Notes under the pieces: generated by a model
What the model saw: the letters and a program-made list of their open reading frames with translations, nothing else
Databases searched by the model: none
What the model was told of the DNA's origin: nothing
Assembly: GCA_030631875.1 (NCBI GenBank)
Contig: DAOVKH010000006.1
Coordinates: forward strand, 1 to 16,825
Reading direction: 5' to 3'
Source: Deltaproteobacteria bacterium
GTDB taxonomy: Bacteria; Desulfobacterota; GWC2-55-46; DRQE01
Length of the DNA: 16,825 nucleotides
In this document: positions 15,643 through 16,825 of the stretch, one piece after another
Numbering within the stretch: the stretch's first letter is position 1
Layout: each line of letters begins with the position of its first letter
Program-made: the position numbers and the translations under genes

Positions 15643-16824
15643 TTAAAACTTAAAGCTTGCCGTTACCGAGTACAGGTTCTGCCTGTAGTCATTAACATCT
15701 TCGTTGGAATTTCTCTTGGAGTACTCATAATCAAGTGTGAGGGTAACGTCCTTCTGCATCTTATATACGAAGTCCGCCCCGACCGTACTCATATTGTCTA
15801 TCCTAAGCTCTGTTGGAACCAATAACGGATCAGAGAACTTAACTTCTGCCTTAGACCCCTTTGCGGCCAAAGAGTACCTCTTAAAGAACTTGTGCCTAAG
15901 CTCGCCGTAAGCACCGGTAATCGTGGTAAACCTAGTTCCGGAAAGACTCGTTTCGTTTAAACTTCTTGATGCCCGAAGCGTTAAAGAAGTATCTTTATCT
16001 ATATTATGGATGCCTTCAAGAGAACCCACCCAGGTATTGTACTCACCGAGCAGGTCATCGTCATAGTCTTTCCATGCGTAGCCTACTTTTAAGATACCGG
16101 TGGACTTCCCCGTAGCGTCCCACTTTACACCCATTTGCATAAAGTCGGTCCTACTATCGAGAAATACTCCCAATATAGGCTCTACAACTTCGTAATTTAC
16201 ATCCTTGCGCGCGTATTCAACGAATAGCGATGTCTTGGGGAGCACCTTAAAGTAGAGTCCGAACGATAGCGTATCCTCGTCTCTCTCCCTAAAATCGTTT
16301 ACCGCCGTCTCATAGCTCAACTCCGTACCGGAGTAAGCAAACTCTACGCTCGATGTATCTACGAGCGCATGCCTTATGCGCGCTTCCATGGTATTGCTCT
16401 TAAATTTTTCTATACTCCCTGTAGCCGAAGCGCCCCTTGGCTCATGGCCTTTGGTGTATGTATCAGAGAGAATTACGTTAAGCTTGCTTCCGACCTTTAG
16501 GTCGAGCATACCGTAACCGTTCTGAGATGTAGTATCCTCATCCGAGAAGTCTTCGTAGTTCTTATCGACAATATTATAATCAATATAGAGTAGATGCCTT
16601 CTAAATGGCAATTTAAGGGTAACGCCCGGAGTGTAGGTAATGATATAATCATCCTCCCTCGCACCGGAAGTAGCAAAGACATTTGTCGTATATGTAGCCT
16701 TACCGCTTATGTAAGGGTCTACCTTAATCGGGCCAATCTTCATATTGCCGGTGGCCGATACGAATGAAGGCGCGATAAAGGATATCACCGTAATAGCTAA
16801 AACAAATCCAAGTAGCTTCCTCAA
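15643..16824 (-). CDS. Outer-membrane beta-barrel protein, probable polysaccharide porin
   Basis: About 393 residues with a clean signal peptide (RKLLGFVLAITVISFIAPSF, cleavage near residue 24-26). The rest alternates polar and hydrophobic residues in many strands with charged loops, and ends LYSVTASFKF, a C-terminal phenylalanine signal used by the BAM machinery. It resembles outer-membrane barrel proteins of the BBP2-like type found in exopolysaccharide operons. The size would allow roughly eighteen strands, but I have not modelled it. The first codon in the window is TTG at 16824, one base from the edge, so the true start may lie just outside. The context with a short OPX protein suggests that it is the channel through which the polymer leaves the cell. 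Confidence 0.8.
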   Translation of the reverse strand: MRKLLGFVLAITVISFIAPSFVSATGNMKIGPIKVDPYISGKATYTTNVFATSGAREDDYIITYTPGVTLKLPFRRHLLYIDYNIVDKNYEDFSDEDTTSQNGYGMLDLKVGSKLNVILSDTYTKGHEPRGASATGSIEKFKSNTMEARIRHALVDTSSVEFAYSGTELSYETAVNDFRERDEDTLSFGLYFKVLPKTSLFVEYARKDVNYEVVEPILGVFLDSRTDFMQMGVKWDATGKSTGILKVGYAWKDYDDDLLGEYNTWVGSLEGIHNIDKDTSLTLRASRSLNETSLSGTRFTTITGAYGELRHKFFKRYSLAAKGSKAEVKFSDPLLVPTELRIDNMSTVGADFVYKMQKDVTLTLDYEYSKRNSNEDVNDYRQNLYSVTASFKF

Positions 16825-16825
16825 C

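Noticed and set aside
14042..16824. Assignment as an exosortase (PEP-CTERM) locus
   Set aside because: The OPX and kinase genes resemble those of such loci, but no exosortase or PEP-CTERM protein is present in the window.
1..16825. CRISPR arrays, tRNA or rRNA genes, insertion sequences
   Set aside because: No regular short repeats, no transposase or integrase motifs and no tRNA-like stretch were seen on either strand. The debris in the left half shows no insertion-sequence ends.

Overview
The window is a single-direction polysaccharide synthesis and export locus. Every convincing gene lies on the minus strand, so transcription runs from the right edge towards the left. Gene spacing is tight (overlaps or gaps of up to about 105 bp) and I see no clear terminator or promoter inside, so it reads as one long operon whose promoter lies beyond the right edge. 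The cell is a diderm (Gram-negative type) bacterium: there is an outer-membrane beta-barrel, a periplasmic OPX/Wza-family exporter and several signal peptides. Nothing in the window fixes the phylum. The operon style (short OPX, FecR-domain protein, BY-kinase with a PHP-type phosphatase) resembles uncultured Desulfobacterota, Nitrospirota or related lineages, but that is only an impression.

Right part (about 16.8 to 11.0 kb), the export and control module: a beta-barrel outer-membrane protein, a secreted FecR-domain protein, a short OPX/Wza-like export protein, a fused Wzz/BY-kinase with a C-terminal tyrosine cluster, and a CpsB/CapC-type PHP tyrosine phosphatase. Middle part (about 11.0 to 6.4 kb), the lipid-linked chain handling module: an O-antigen ligase/polymerase-family membrane protein, a membrane-anchored TPR-like partner, a Wzx-like flippase and a sulfotransferase. 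Left part (about 6.3 kb to the left edge), the repeat-unit assembly module: a GT4 glycosyltransferase, an AT-rich Wzy-like polymerase, a gene scar, a second GT4 glycosyltransferase, a second sulfotransferase and a DUF1972-type glycosyltransferase.

A plausible working model: glycosyltransferases build a repeat unit on a lipid carrier, the flippase moves it across the inner membrane, a Wzy-family protein polymerises it, and the BY-kinase/phosphatase pair sets chain length. The short OPX protein, which has no visible C-terminal outer-membrane helix, then passes the polymer to the beta-barrel. Two separate sulfotransferases suggest a sulfated product.

The most unusual structure is a trail of gene debris in the left half. 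One small ORF at 3490-3747 reads as the first 50 or so residues of a glycosyltransferase joined, out of frame, to what looks like the last 36 residues of a methyltransferase. That second frame still has a GTGA overlap with the next gene. An 18-codon hydrophobic stub with its own Shine-Dalgarno sequence and ATGA coupling sits on the other side of the AT-rich polymerase gene. Together these suggest that the polymerase region was reshaped by recombination and deletion.
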